32,500 bases of DNA from Cristatella mucedo (GCA_009760855.2 WPIO01000056.1:807501-840000); one strand, 5' to 3'. Numbered from the stretch's first letter, positions 11,687-21,660 are shown. The notes: generated by a model from the letters alone, not told the origin. A program made the numbers and translations.

Positions 11687-11760
<74 letters not shown>
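11687..11760. repeat. (GCC)n array, about 24 units
   Basis: A pure GCC/CCG triplet array is preceded by GGCGGCGGTA, giving a small inverted GGC/GCC arrangement. The plus frame that reads the 12-bp minisatellite as ELAH continues through this array as polyalanine and stops at 11771. Confidence 0.95.
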
Positions 11761-12693
11761 ACCAGCAGCCTGACGCACCTGGACGACTCGAGCGGCCTGG
11801 ATGGCGGACGTAGCTTTGGCGACGGAGACCAAGCACGGCAGCCGACGCAGCTATGTCGACAGCCTTGACCGGAGAGCGCAGAGCCTGCAGCACACGGAGC
11901 GTCGCCAAGAGCAGCCGCTCACACGGAAGTGGGGGCTGCGCTTGCGCGGACGTCGCGTTGCCGTAGGACGCGTCGCCGTGGTCGCGTCAAAGACAGACAG
12001 CGAGCCCGCTCTCCAGACGAACAGCCGCGCTTGCAGTCGTTTAGAAAGCGCGCGGCTGGCTCGTGCTGGACGCCGGCCGGCTGAGTGGCGCGATGAAGGG
12101 AAAGGTCGAGGTCGGGGCACCGAACCCGGCTTCATAATGAAGCAGCAGCAGCGCTCGAGTCATGTTGTTGTAGCCGACAGTGTAAACTATGACTGCAGCA
12201 CGCTGCGGCAGCCTCGCGCCCTCAGGCGCTCGCCGCAAGCGAAGCGAAGCTCACCGCAAGCTAAGCTAATTATTTACTATTTCTCGCGGACCTTGCTACC
12301 GAGCTCGGCCGGGCATCTTCCGCGTGGCCTTGAGGCTCCTTTGAAGTCTCTCGTGCGACATACATACCAATAACTGTTAATTGGAGACACGCTGAGATCG
12401 GCGGGTGGTGCGCGCCGAGCTTGCACCGCCGAGCTAGTTGTAATGGCAGCCCTCAATGGCCGAACAGTCGGAGGGCGGAGGTTAGGCTGGGCGCCCTCCG
12501 CCTCTCAGTAGCTAGCGCCGGCTTCAGCAGCGGCGTCGGCTGCACTGGCCGCTGTCTAACTGCTCGGAAAACGAGGCTGCGCCCGAGAACGAGGCTGCGC
12601 CCGGTCTGCAGCCGCAGCCTCCTCGGCTTAGGGCTGATTGCAGCTGCTAGACGGTGGTGGAACTCGCGTCCGCGATTCTTACTCAATGACACA

Positions 12694-12694
<1 letters not shown>
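11761..12694. other. GC-rich unassigned region
   Basis: Overlapping open frames occur on both strands without recognised domains. A 15-bp direct repeat ACGAGGCTGCGCCCG lies at 12571-12585 and 12589-12603. No gene can be assigned. Confidence 0.4.
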
Positions 12695-12778
<84 letters not shown>

Positions 12779-12806
12779 TCTCCCCTCTCCTCTCTCCCTC
12801 TCTCCC

Positions 12807-12840
<34 letters not shown>

Positions 12841-12882
12841 CCTCTCTCCCTCTCTCCCTCTCTCTCTCTCTCTCACTCTCTC
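12695..12882. repeat. (CT)n array with CCCT interruptions
   Basis: About 80 bp of pure CT is followed by CT interrupted by CCCT and CCTC units. Confidence 0.97.
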
Positions 12883-12951
12883 GATGTTTATAGTTTCAGG
12901 ACACAAAGGACTTTATACTCGGACCTAGCAACAGGTGTGAAGAACGAGTAG

Positions 12952-13400
12952 ATTTTTAGCTTCTTTTTGAATTTTACCAAATCAGAAGATGACTCGATGT
13001 GTCAGTCGGTTGTCAGTTCCAGGCACAGGGAGCTCATAGCAACTGAATGCAAGGCTCCGCGGCATTTAAACTTAATCACAGGCAATCACGGCGAAATAAG
13101 CAGAGTCGGAGGAGGAAGAGGAGCAAATGATCCAGCAGCAGCCTGACGGCCTGACGCGGCGGGCAAGGAATTCAGATAGATGGGCCGGATTAGGAATCTT
13201 CAAATCCATATGCTGCTTGATGGGAAGCCAGAGCGGATTGGTGAGAATCGGATGTGGCGGTGGTGACGTATATGTCGCATACAAGCCAAGCTGAAGAGTT
13301 TTACACCAACTGCAAGGGTTTTAATGCACAGGCAGGAATACCTACAAGTAGAAGACAAGCGGTCTATCTGGGATGTCGCGAATGCATGGGCCAGCTTGGC
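12952..13400 (-). mobile_element. LINE fragment, C-terminal reverse transcriptase region (decayed)
   Basis: The minus strand reads KLAHAFATSQID, which matches KLVHAFVTSRLD of the better-preserved copies at 28243 and 26300. After frameshifts it reads LWLPIKQHMDLKI, matching HWLPVKQRIDFKV. Near its end CCTGGAACTGACAACC corresponds to the AWNSLPT codons of those copies. It is the downstream part of the LINE whose upstream part lies at 13869-14430. The break falls between the CLDKD and SKLVHAF codons of the consensus. It ends abruptly at 12952 without a 3' tail, and that end coincides with the end of the inverted repeat. Confidence 0.8.
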
Positions 13401-13430
13401 TGGGATATATATATATATATATATCCCAGC
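13399..13430. repeat. Perfect 32-bp palindrome with (AT)10 core
   Basis: GCTGGG, ten AT units and CCCAGC form a self-complementary block at the inner edge of the right arm of the 284-bp inverted repeat. AT-rich palindromes are known to extrude cruciforms and break. Confidence 0.95.
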
Positions 13431-13713
13431 GCTCTGGCTTCCCATCAAGCAGCATATGGATTTGAAGATTCCTAATCCGGCCCATCTATCTGAATTCCTT
13501 GCCCGCCGCGTCAGGCCGTCAGGCTGCTGCTGGATCATTTGCTCCTCTTCCTCTTCCGACTCTGCTTATTTCGCCGTGATTGCCTGTGATTAAGTTTAAA
13601 TGCCGCGGAGCCTTGCATTCAGTTGCTATGAGCTCCCTGTGCCTGGAACTGACAACCGACTGACACATCGAGTCATCTTCTGATTTGGTAAAATTCAAAA
13701 AGAAGCTAAAAAT
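13430..13713 (+). mobile_element. Inverted duplicate of the LINE 3' coding part
   Basis: This is the right arm of the inverted repeat. In plus orientation it reads LWLPIKQHMDLKI and later GCATTCAGTTGCTATG and CCTGGAACTGACAACC, which align with the GCATTTAGTTCATATG and CCTGGAACTCCCTCCC region of the 28-kb LINE. It is directly followed at 13711-13713 by the 3' end of a minus-strand SINE, so it has no tail of its own. Confidence 0.85.
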
Positions 13714-13868
13714 AATTCATTTGTATAGCGCCTTAAGAGAGCTTAATCTCTATTCAGGCGCTTCACATAGGCCACAGGGCTCGAGCCTTCTACCTCGGTC
13801 ATCAAATGCCTTCACCTTGACCTTGGTCGAGGCGAGCACCTTGACCACTAGGCCAAGCCAGCAACCAA
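13711..13868 (-). mobile_element. tRNA-derived SINE with LINE 3' tail, inserted in a LINE
   Basis: On the minus strand the element starts near 13868 with an A box TGGCCTAGTGGT (13844-13855) and has a B box GGCTCGAGCCC (13777-13787), spaced as in a tRNA head with an insertion. The 3' part reads AAGCGCCTGAATAGAG, a short loop, then CTCTTAAGGCGCTATAC and AATTATT, which is the hairpin and tail of the LINEs here. The LINE it entered is cut within GATAAGGA(C/T)A: the upstream part continues at 13869 and the downstream part resumes at 13400. The tail sharing implies mobilisation by the LINE reverse transcriptase, as known for other tRNA-SINE/LINE pairs. Confidence 0.75.
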
Positions 13869-14430
13869 TGTCCTTATCTAAGCAAGCCCAAGTTTTTGGC
13901 ATTTTGGGTGGCTGAAACTAGGCAGACTTGGCAGTGGAGCTGACGTGGTTATCTAGAAAGTCATTTTGGAAGAAGTCACACAGATGCCATGCAGACGCTA
14001 CAACAGAAATATTAGCCGATCAATCCAATTTGGAGGATTCCCTTTATAGTTTCTGAATAGCACTGGTTTTACTCATAACTAATAACTTTGGCTTTATTCT
14101 CATTCAGTTAGAGAAAGTTTGCTGCCATCCTGGTGGTAATGACATCAATGCACTCAGACAAGCTGGAGGCTGGGAGGCTGGAAGGCTGGAAGGCTGGGAG
14201 GCTGGAAGGCTGGGAGGCTGGGAGGCTGGAAGAAAGAGATGGATCAAAGCACAAGTGCAGCAGCTATTCGTCGCCAGCATTCAATGGAAGCCTAGATTGT
14301 GATTGGTGACTAATTCAGTAAGAGGGAGGATATGTAATTGTGAAAAGAAGTAGACCTAAAACGGATCCCTGGGGCACGTCACACTTCAAAAGCTCCCTGA
14401 GTGGCAGTTGACTGTTGACATCTAGCCTGA
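13869..14430 (-). mobile_element. LINE fragment, reverse transcriptase palm and thumb (decayed)
   Basis: The minus strand reads CDVPQGSVLGLLLFTI (core codons 14354-14377), the conserved GVPQGSVLGPLLF block of the reverse transcriptase palm. About 90 bp further on, 14267-14281 reads N-A-G-D where the catalytic Y-A-D-D should be, so the active site is lost. A minisatellite (14161-14232) follows, then DNHVSSTAKSA and ACLDKD, matching NNHISSTIKSA and ACLDKD of the 26-kb copy. Stops and frameshifts are frequent. The SINE at 13711-13868 interrupts it just after ACLDKD. Confidence 0.82.
14161..14232. repeat. 8-bp minisatellite, about nine units
   Basis: The unit is GGCTGGGA or GGCTGGAA, alternating irregularly. 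It lies inside the decayed LINE between the YADD remnant and the thumb region, so it expanded after insertion. Confidence 0.9.
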
Positions 14431-14744
14431 GAATTCTCCAGGACGGATAGGACATAACCCGCTGATACCATCACCACCTGTCACTTGCCTACTGCCAATT
14501 TATTGCTTTTGTCGTGAGTTGAGAGGGACAGGTTCGCCAATCAGTTTTGACTGCGGGACTTGGACACGATAATGTAATGCAACTCTTATAAAGCACACTA
14601 ACCGAGCCGAGGAAATCTTTCGGCACTTCGCAAACGCTGGATAGGAAGCATGTCAGTGAGTTACTAAAAATATGCACAAGTTCACCTAGCTCAAGCTCAA
14701 AGGGTACAATTTCCGAAGGTCAAGCTTAAGAGGAGAATTCGCGA
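14431..14744. other. Probable further LINE-derived sequence, not resolved
   Basis: This lies between two minus-strand LINE pieces. A 62-codon minus frame (14489-14677) shows no motif I can name. It could be the upstream palm or fingers region after decay. Confidence 0.3.
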
Positions 14745-15060
14745 GGAAAGAGCTGATGGGTCTCAAACTTTTTGTTTTTACATGTAGTCTGGTCAGGGGG
14801 TGTCGCGATATAAGTCGAGAGAGAGAGAGAGAGAGAGAGAGAGTTCCAGACTTTGGGAACGTAGGAGTGCTCAGAGCATATTCTCTGGGATTGAGGGCTA
14901 GTTAGATGCACGGCCAAACTGCCAGAGTCATAGTATGCACGAGGGACGCTGGGAAGTCTGGCAATGGAAGTATTTCAGATAGGCAGGCAGAATATATATT
15001 GAATGAAGAGATACAAGAGTGAGTGACAGAAACTTGAAATCTATTCGTTACTTGACGAAG
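14745..15060 (-). mobile_element. LINE fragment, C-terminal region (decayed, with CT expansion)
   Basis: The minus strand reads EHSYVPKVWNSL at about 14841-14876, matching AFSSYAPKAWNSL of the 28-kb LINE. Text near 15030-15060 (GAAACTTGAAATCTATTCGT on the plus strand) matches the FKVLSL region of the 26-kb copy. It is a separate copy from the one at 12952-14430, because it repeats the same C-terminal part. Confidence 0.8.
14817..14843. repeat. (GA)n array inside the LINE coding region
   Basis: The array sits exactly after the AACTC codons (Asn-Ser-Leu on the minus strand), where the intact LINE reads CTCCCTCCC. It therefore probably grew from the CTC-rich codons of the element. Confidence 0.9.
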
Positions 15061-16390
15061 AAAAAATACTGTATAATATAATATAATAAGTATGAGGTAA
15101 AGGCTTTGCCTGATAGATTTAACCTGGAGAGTCCTTGGCCATTATTCATTCATTCCCACAGACTCCCCTATCAAGCAGCCAGAACAACTTCGGAGTGCAG
15201 CAGGAAATAATCGCTACTGAGGGCATGATGCCCATCATTAACGACTACCGAAGTCCACCGGATATGTGCATGATACCCATATTGTGCCTGTCATCTGTCC
15301 TTATATATTCTTGGCGAGATAATACACTGGCTCTGGATGGCTGCAGGCTTGTCATAAGTACGTATACGACAGCCATAGGTCGGCAAGATACATACCGCAT
15401 CATTGGCTGCCGGACTTCAACGCAAGCAGAGAGGCAGGGGGCAAGGGGCACAAGTCCGACTAAGTCACAGCTATGGGCAGCTGTGCAGCTCTAGTAGCGA
15501 CTTAGCTATGGGCAGCTGTGCAGCTCTCTCGGCTGCGCTCTCGCTGCTGCACAATAGAAAGAGCAATAATATAATTGGCCAATTTCGGGGTGGGGCTGTT
15601 GATTTGAAGTGAGCAGATCTAGGATCGTGGGGCAACGACTCGACAGTTGCCAGTAACAATTCTGACTGTGGCCTATTTCCGAATAGATAAACTGCTGCGG
15701 GTCACTCCGTGCCGCAGCCGCATTTGGAGGATTTGGCGGAAAAGCACGGAAAAGTACGGCGTCTGACATCTCGAACTGAACTTGCAATATTCGCAAACGG
15801 AAGCATTGGGGGGGGGGCGTCCACAAATGATCCTGGTCTGGCAGCACGGAATTCTCGAGAAAAATCCTAGATTTAGATTTAGCACGAAGTGACTTTATTG
15901 AGTCCTCGCTTTCGCGAGTGATTTGCAACGCAAATGCAGGTATGCAAAGCATTGACTACAGGATACAGGATACAGGAGGGTGGCGAAAGATACCGTTTAC
16001 ATTTCTTTCAAGCTGGCTTGCACAGGAGGAAGAGAGGGCCGTCAACCAGGGGTCTTTCTACGTATAGAAAGTCTAGAAGCTTCTAATTCTCCGAGAGAAA
16101 TCCTCCCGGTGCTTTACTCAGCTGGGTTGCCCATCGATGTCTAAACTCAGTTTTGAGCTTCATGCGTATCTCTCTCAAACGGATGACTACAAACGATTTG
16201 AAAAACGCTTGAACCTCTTTGTAGTTGACAGGCTGGAGAGGAAAATGGTTGATGGAGCTGTGTGAACAAAGCAGCGAACGTCATTGGTCATCGGTGAGAT
16301 TAAGCAGTGGACGTCATTGGCAATCGGGAAAAGGGGTGTGTTTGGTGGGGTGTTTTCCACCTGCAGTCTAGAGATCGCTGGTTTGCTTGA
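15061..16390. other. Unassigned DNA, no gene recognised
   Basis: No domain was recognised. A 148-codon minus frame (15506-15952) has no conserved motif. A run of 10 G lies at 15808-15817. Confidence 0.4.
15469..15527. repeat. 24-bp direct repeat, period 35
   Basis: The 24-mer at 15469-15492, containing CAGCTGTGCAGCT, recurs exactly at 15504-15527. Confidence 0.9.
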
Positions 16391-16391
16391 G

Positions 16392-16470
16392 AAGGAGGAC
16401 GAGAACGAGGAAGACGAAGAAGAGGAGAATGAGGACGAGGAGGAAGAGGAGAAGGACGAGGACGAGAGGT
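16392..16470. repeat. Purine-rich GAGGAC/GAAGAC low-complexity tract
   Basis: Irregular GAG, GAC and GAA triplets run without interruption. The plus frame reads acidic Glu/Asp and the minus frame reads Ser/Phe. Neither is supported as a protein. Confidence 0.85.
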
Positions 16471-16514
16471 CGTGGGTCTCCAATACCTGCGACGGCAGTC
16501 GCGAGCTGCTTCGC

Positions 16515-16598
16515 TCCCCCCTCTCAGGAGCTCCCCACGTGTTCCCCCCTCTCAGGAGCTCCCCACGTGTTCCCCCCTCTCAGGAGCTCCCCACGTGC
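16515..16598. repeat. 28-bp tandem repeat, three units
   Basis: Units start at 16515, 16543 and 16571. Each has a C-rich start, CTCAGGAGCTCC and CACGTG. The three units are identical by eye except for the last two bases of the third. Confidence 0.95.
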
Positions 16599-18734
16599 GT
16601 GGGAGAGCGGTTTGCAGGCGTACGGTAACCTTTTCTGCCGAGATGACTGCTGAGACTGTGCGATCCCGCCACGCTCAGCGGCCACCTGCGACCGGCGGCA
16701 GCTGCAGTCTCCTGCAGTCGCCAGACGCTCTAAAAACACGACCGCGGCGAGGCTAAACGAGCCAGGCGGCGGCGGCGGCAGCCGCCCTCGGGGCTGCTGT
16801 GCAGGCGGCGGCTGCGGCGCAGGTTTGCACCTGTCCACGCTTCGGGTGGCGTCGCTGGGTCTGCGAAAAGAACGGCGGTGGCGGCGGTGGCGATAACGAG
16901 TACGTTTTCCAAGAGAAGCAGCTGCTTGAACCAGCAGGTCCTGCAGCGCTGCAGTCGCTCCGAGCGCCGTAAGCGAGTAATGGGAGCCCGATCAATTTTC
17001 GAGGAGCTGCTCTGCACCGCTGAGACGACGCATGCTGCTAGCGGCGAAGTCATAATCTAGCTGGCTTGCGCAGCACGTCTCCGACACCCTTCTGAAATTA
17101 AGGCCTCCCTCGGCTAAAACGTATACATGAAACCTAGCGAAACCGAGTACGGTAGATGTCTACATCCGGCCTCGCCCTCTCATTATACTCTAGCCTAAAT
17201 TTCTAGCAAGGATTTTCAGACGCCTTCTTCATCGCTGTCGGAATAGCTATCCCGTCTTTACTTTTTTCTCACCGAGCAGCCGCCAAGCAGCCACGAGCTT
17301 CGATGCATCGATGCGTCGCCTGCTGCTGACGCCTTTCCAGAAGTCAGGGGTCGGCAGCAGTCGTTCACTTGCTGCTGGAGAAAGGTGAGCCACTTTAGCT
17401 GCAATTCTATTTTAATACATATCTGAAACGATCTCGAAATAAAACGTCAGATCACTATTAGTGGTCACAGCCCAAGCAGTGGCCGCCCGCAGTGTGCCGC
17501 CACCGGAAATAAGCGATTTTTTACTCTGGCGTTCGTTCCTGGCGTCTCTTCGCCAATTCAGCCGAGCCAGCCTTTCATTCCGTCCGACAGTAGACCGCGG
17601 GTTATGCAGGACAACACCCAGTACGTCTCTTAGCAAGCACGAAGCGACTGGCTAACTTCGGAGCTGCAGCGAGCGGCCAAGCACGCTGCACGAATCGGAA
17701 GTCGGGAGTTCGTCCTCGTTGTAGCCGCCGTTCAGCCGCCGGAGCCCGGTCATTACCACACCTAGGTCGAGGTCGCTACCGTACCCAATTGGTCGACAGG
17801 TGGCCGCAGGGGGTCACCGATCGAGGCGGCTCATTCGCTAAGTGGAAACGTTTAATGACTAATGGCGTGGCCGTCGGGGATGCCACACGTTCGTTGCGAC
17901 GTGCAAAAAAAGAAGCTTCCAGAGGAGTCGGCAAAAGAAGAAACGAGGACAAGTCGAGAGACGATGGAAAACGATTACTCGACGAGCAGGCTTCTCTGCT
18001 GTCACGTGACATCGCATGACAATGTAAGAACGCCGAACGTTACCGAAACACGGTTCCTTATCGGGCATATAGCGAAGGTTGGTATAGGCTATATTACTCG
18101 TTGTACAGACACCATCAGCAGCCCAATTGCAGAGTAGTAAAGCAGACTGTCTAGCATCAGAGCATCACTCCACAACTCGAACAGTTGCAGGGTAGCAGTC
18201 TTCGAAAAAAGTTACAACAGTCACAGGCTCCGCCCTGGCTACTACCGGCACAAGAAGAATGACCGCTTCGGTTAGCCTATTGTCAGTCAAGGTCAAGGCC
18301 TCTCAATCGTCAGTCAAGGTCGAGGTAACGAACGTGTGCTTGTTGCGAGCAGCCATTTCTACGCATTCGTGTTCAATCATAAACTGTGGATTTCCAAGCT
18401 GTACATCGGGTTTTCCGATTCAACGCACAGGGCGTCAACCATGAATGAACCGCGCCTGTACTGTAGTGGTAAATTTAACGTCTTTGACATCAAAATTAAA
18501 ACTTTAGCAAGCTCATTCCTGCTGCGGTCATTAACGAACTTAGGGTTTCAACTTCTTGGTAATCTCAGCATTACTCTCAATAGAATGCTGGTTAGCCTTG
18601 GTCTTTACTTCCGACAGCTCTAGCGTTTGCCCTGGACATTGAACTGGCGTCAGAGCTCACTTGCATACAAGTTTCGCCTGCAATTCTCTCGCTACTTCGC
18701 GTGCGGCTGCGAATGCTTCTCGGGATCAGATTAG
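16599..18734. other. Unassigned DNA, no gene recognised
   Basis: The first part (to about 17050) is GC-rich with GGC/GCC triplets. The rest is unremarkable. Two similar segments, GTCAGTCAAGGTCAAGG and GTCAGTCAAGGTCGAGG, lie near 18281 and 18310. The first contains TCAAGGTCA, a monomeric nuclear receptor half-site motif. No gene can be assigned. Confidence 0.4.
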
Positions 18735-18790
18735 AAATTAATTTAATTTATTATAATTTATTTATATTATTTATTAATTTATTAAAAATC
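18735..18790. repeat. AT-rich low-complexity tract
   Basis: The tract is made of irregular TTTA, TTAT and ATTTA units. Confidence 0.85.
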
Positions 18791-18876
18791 AAGCTTACTT
18801 CGCAATGTGCGCAGCCTCGGCACAAAGCTGTTCTGCAATTTCATCAAGCTCGATTACGCACTGCTTCTGTACTCAC

Positions 18877-19107
18877 AGAAGTTCACTAGGGAACTGTTCT
18901 GAATCTTGAAGTTTGGCAAGCAGCCGTGCAGCCTTCAGGTACTCGATAGACCACGTACACGTCTTAATCGAGCGAATGTAGAAAGCAAAATTTTCATATG
19001 CAATGCTCACTAGTAAGCTCAAAGGAACAAGACTCGAGCACAAGATGAGAAGCCAAGGGTTCTCAGCCAATATCCAATACCAACGCCTTAAAAATAGTGG
19101 CGAAGCC
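18877..19107 (-). CDS. Possible internal exon with one membrane segment (weak)
   Basis: On the minus strand an open frame runs from about 19107, after an AG that could be an acceptor (TATTTTTAAG), to 18877, where a perfect donor GTGAGT follows (18871-18876). The frame would stop one codon later if unspliced. The roughly 75-residue product is of mixed composition, with a hydrophobic segment WLLILCSSLVPLSLLVSIA that could cross a membrane, then a charged helix-like stretch. I do not recognise the family. The acceptor has a poor pyrimidine tract and sequence just upstream is SINE-derived, so chance is quite possible. Confidence 0.22.
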
Positions 19108-19149
19108 TTGAAGTCGCCAGCAAGTCGTTCAGCCAGGCTGCTTCGACAT

Positions 19150-19208
19150 GTGCACACGTGCGCCGACCGTAATGAAATAATGCGACAGCAAAGAAAAGCG
19201 CCTTGATA
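19150..19208 (-). mobile_element. SINE 3' fragment
   Basis: The minus-strand text TATCAAGGCGCTTTTC, TTTGCTGTCGCATTA and an AT tail matches the 3' part of the SINE at 19420-19530 (29 of 31 bases over 19178-19208). The head is missing. Confidence 0.55.
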
Positions 19209-19430
19209 CGAAATGTAATATGTAATATATATATATATAATGCATGTAACAAATAAATATATACATACAAATATACATATAATAAATAATAAATAACAAA
19301 TAATAAATAATAAATATATACATATACATTTATATGTAATATACAATATATATATATAATATAGATACGAATATATATATACATGTAATATATAGTAATA
19401 TATAATATATAATAAAATATAATGCGACAG
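19207..19430. repeat. AT-rich block of TATA, AAATA and ACATA units
   Basis: The block is nearly free of G and C and includes (TA)n and AATAAATAATAAAT stretches. It lies exactly between two related SINE tails, so it may descend from their A/T-rich 3' ends. Confidence 0.9.
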
Positions 19431-19530
19431 CAGAGAAAAGGGCCTTGATATCTTGATAAGACGGATTTGAATCCACAGTTTTGAGCCGTCTATTCGACAG
19501 CCACCTAGAGCTACAGGTGCTCAGAACCTG
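19420..19530 (-). mobile_element. tRNA-derived SINE
   Basis: On the minus strand an A-box-like TAGCTCTAGGTGG (19501-19513) is followed by a B box GGATTCAAATCC (19463-19474), with tRNA-like spacing. The body continues as AAGGCCCTTTTCTCTGCTGT and CGCATTATA and then an AT tail. Its 5' end nearly touches the pure CT array at 19547. Confidence 0.55.
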
Positions 19531-19543
19531 CCACATAGTACAA

Positions 19544-20354
<811 letters not shown>

Positions 20355-20410
20355 CTGGAATCGAATTCATAACCTGAGCCGTAAATTGCCACCAGCTTAC
20401 CGCAGGCCAC
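20355..20410 (-). mobile_element. tRNA-like SINE head (weak)
   Basis: The minus strand has ATTCGATTCC (20358-20367), a good B-box core, and TGGCCTGCGGT (20399-20409) as a possible A box. An AT-rich tail-like stretch follows near 20230-20255. A tRNA pseudogene is an alternative. Confidence 0.33.
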
Positions 20411-20619
20411 GACCAAACGGCAATCTATACAGTAAGCTTTCAACTCTTCGGAAAAGCAGCAGGACGTTCGCCTAAGCTAGCTGGCCATTTTACTGCGGAT
20501 ACAGTTGGATGAGTTAGCACGCCGATAAAATTTCGCACTAAAATAGTGCACTGGGCTTGATGCCACTTCTTTCTTTGAACGATTTATACCATACGGATTC
20601 GGAATGCCTTTTGATCGGC

Positions 20620-20654
20620 GGGTGGGGTTGGAGCGGGGTAAGGGTGGGTAGAGG
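20620..20654 (+). other. G-quadruplex motif
   Basis: Four or more runs of at least three G occur with loops of 1 to 7 bases. The motif lies in otherwise unassigned DNA. Confidence 0.6.
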
Positions 20655-20774
20655 GATCACAATTTCATTTCTGAGCTCGTAAAAATTTCTTCTCGGTAAA
20701 AGTTCACAGATGAAATTGGCTCAAACAACCCTAAATTATCTTAGTGCTAAGATAGTTTTCCTTTTCGCACACGC

Positions 20775-20777
<3 letters not shown>

Positions 20778-20841
<64 letters not shown>
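20778..20841. repeat. Pure (CT)32 array
   Basis: Sixty-four bases of CT lie about 90 bp upstream of a LINE fragment. Confidence 0.97.
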
Positions 20842-20843
<2 letters not shown>

Positions 20844-20929
20844 ACAGGCGCTTGCAAGGCGATGCATCTCCTCTTGAGGAGGTCCGCATAGGCTACACCA
20901 AGTAGCCTTCCATAAATACACTCCAGAGG

Positions 20930-21500
20930 TTCACCGATCAAGCTTCCAATCAGCAAGCGACGTCTCGATTCTGTCACTCACATTTAGGTCCGTTCATTCT
21001 CTGACTCCAGCCAACCTTATTCAGTATTCCTATGTATATAATTGCAACCAGCATTACACCTACACCAGGCTAAATTTCGTACCACCCGCTTTTCTAATTT
21101 AAATTGTCTAGCTATGCTTCAAAGCAAACGCATAAGCTTTGGAGGCCTGCAGTTAGTATGCTCGAAAAGCCTGGAAATCACTTCCGACTGACGTCACGAC
21201 ATCCCCTGACTTGACAAAACTTAAAACGAAGCTAAAAGCGTATCTTTCTAACAGAATTTGCTGGGACCTTCTATTTTTTATCTGTGAGCTTATGCGCGCT
21301 GACACTATGCACGTTGCCACTAAACATATTTTACATGTTTGACACTGAGCACGTTACCTCTAATCACATTATACTTATTGACACAGTGCATGTTTACCAC
21401 GAGCCATGTGATCATGCTTCCTTTAAAGTATATGTAAAGTGCCTAAAAGATTGAGTTCTCTGGGCGCGAAATAATAAATGTATTATTATCATTATTATTA
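20930..21500 (+). mobile_element. LINE 3' part: C-terminal codons, 3' UTR and ATT tail (decayed)
   Basis: CTCACATTTAGGTCCGTTCA matches the SLTFRS codons of the 28-kb LINE, and TCGTACCACCCGCTTTTCTA matches HRTTRFS. AAAGCCTGGAAATCACTTCC matches KAWNSLP, and GACTTGACAAAACTTAAAAC matches the DLTTFKRN stretch. The 3' untranslated part has repeated TGACACNNTGCACGT motifs, then TAAAGTGCCTAAAAGATTGA, GTTCTCTGGGCGCG and (ATT)n. Frameshifts and stops abolish coding. It is more diverged than the 26- and 28-kb copies. Confidence 0.85.
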
Positions 21501-21577
21501 ATGTGACTCAAGTAATTTAGCTGTGCCTCTAACCGAGCTTACATCCTTTGTAGGCGCTGCCGTCAGCTCGCACATTT

Positions 21578-21660
21578 CTGAAGCCTGGCAATCACTCACG
21601 ACTGATGCGACGACATCTCTTGACTTGACATTAAAAAAGAAGCAACAACATCAATCTGCT
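21578..21660 (+). mobile_element. Second short LINE C-terminal fragment
   Basis: The frame reads SEAWQSLTTDATTSLDL, matching KAWNSLPTCVRTSHDLT. Its DNA is closer to the copy at 21163-21235 (shared GACATC, TGACTTGAC) than to the other LINEs. The two are about 413 bp apart on the same strand, so a local duplication is likely. Confidence 0.7.

Larger units (their letters stand above)
12952..13713. repeat. Near-perfect 284-bp inverted repeat, 194-bp spacer
   Basis: Bases 12952-13235 are the reverse complement of 13430-13713. By eye only one mismatch was found, in the GGAGGAGG/GGAAGAGG patch near 13112. Both arms are LINE coding sequence in opposite orientation. The right arm starts at the last base of a 32-bp AT-centred palindrome (13399-13430). 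The near identity, against clear decay relative to other LINE copies, shows the duplication is far younger than the LINE itself. A read or assembly fold-back artefact is the main alternative. Confidence 0.93.

Noticed and set aside
15506-15952. 148-codon minus-strand frame
   Set aside because: No recognised motif and it crosses a poly-G run.
16384-16650. Acidic Glu/Asp-rich plus-strand frame
   Set aside because: It is a translation of the purine-rich tract and the 28-bp repeats.
10173-18323. TCAAGGTCA nuclear receptor motifs at 10173 and 18286 as a regulatory network
   Set aside because: Two 9-mers in 32 kb are little above chance and no gene is attached.
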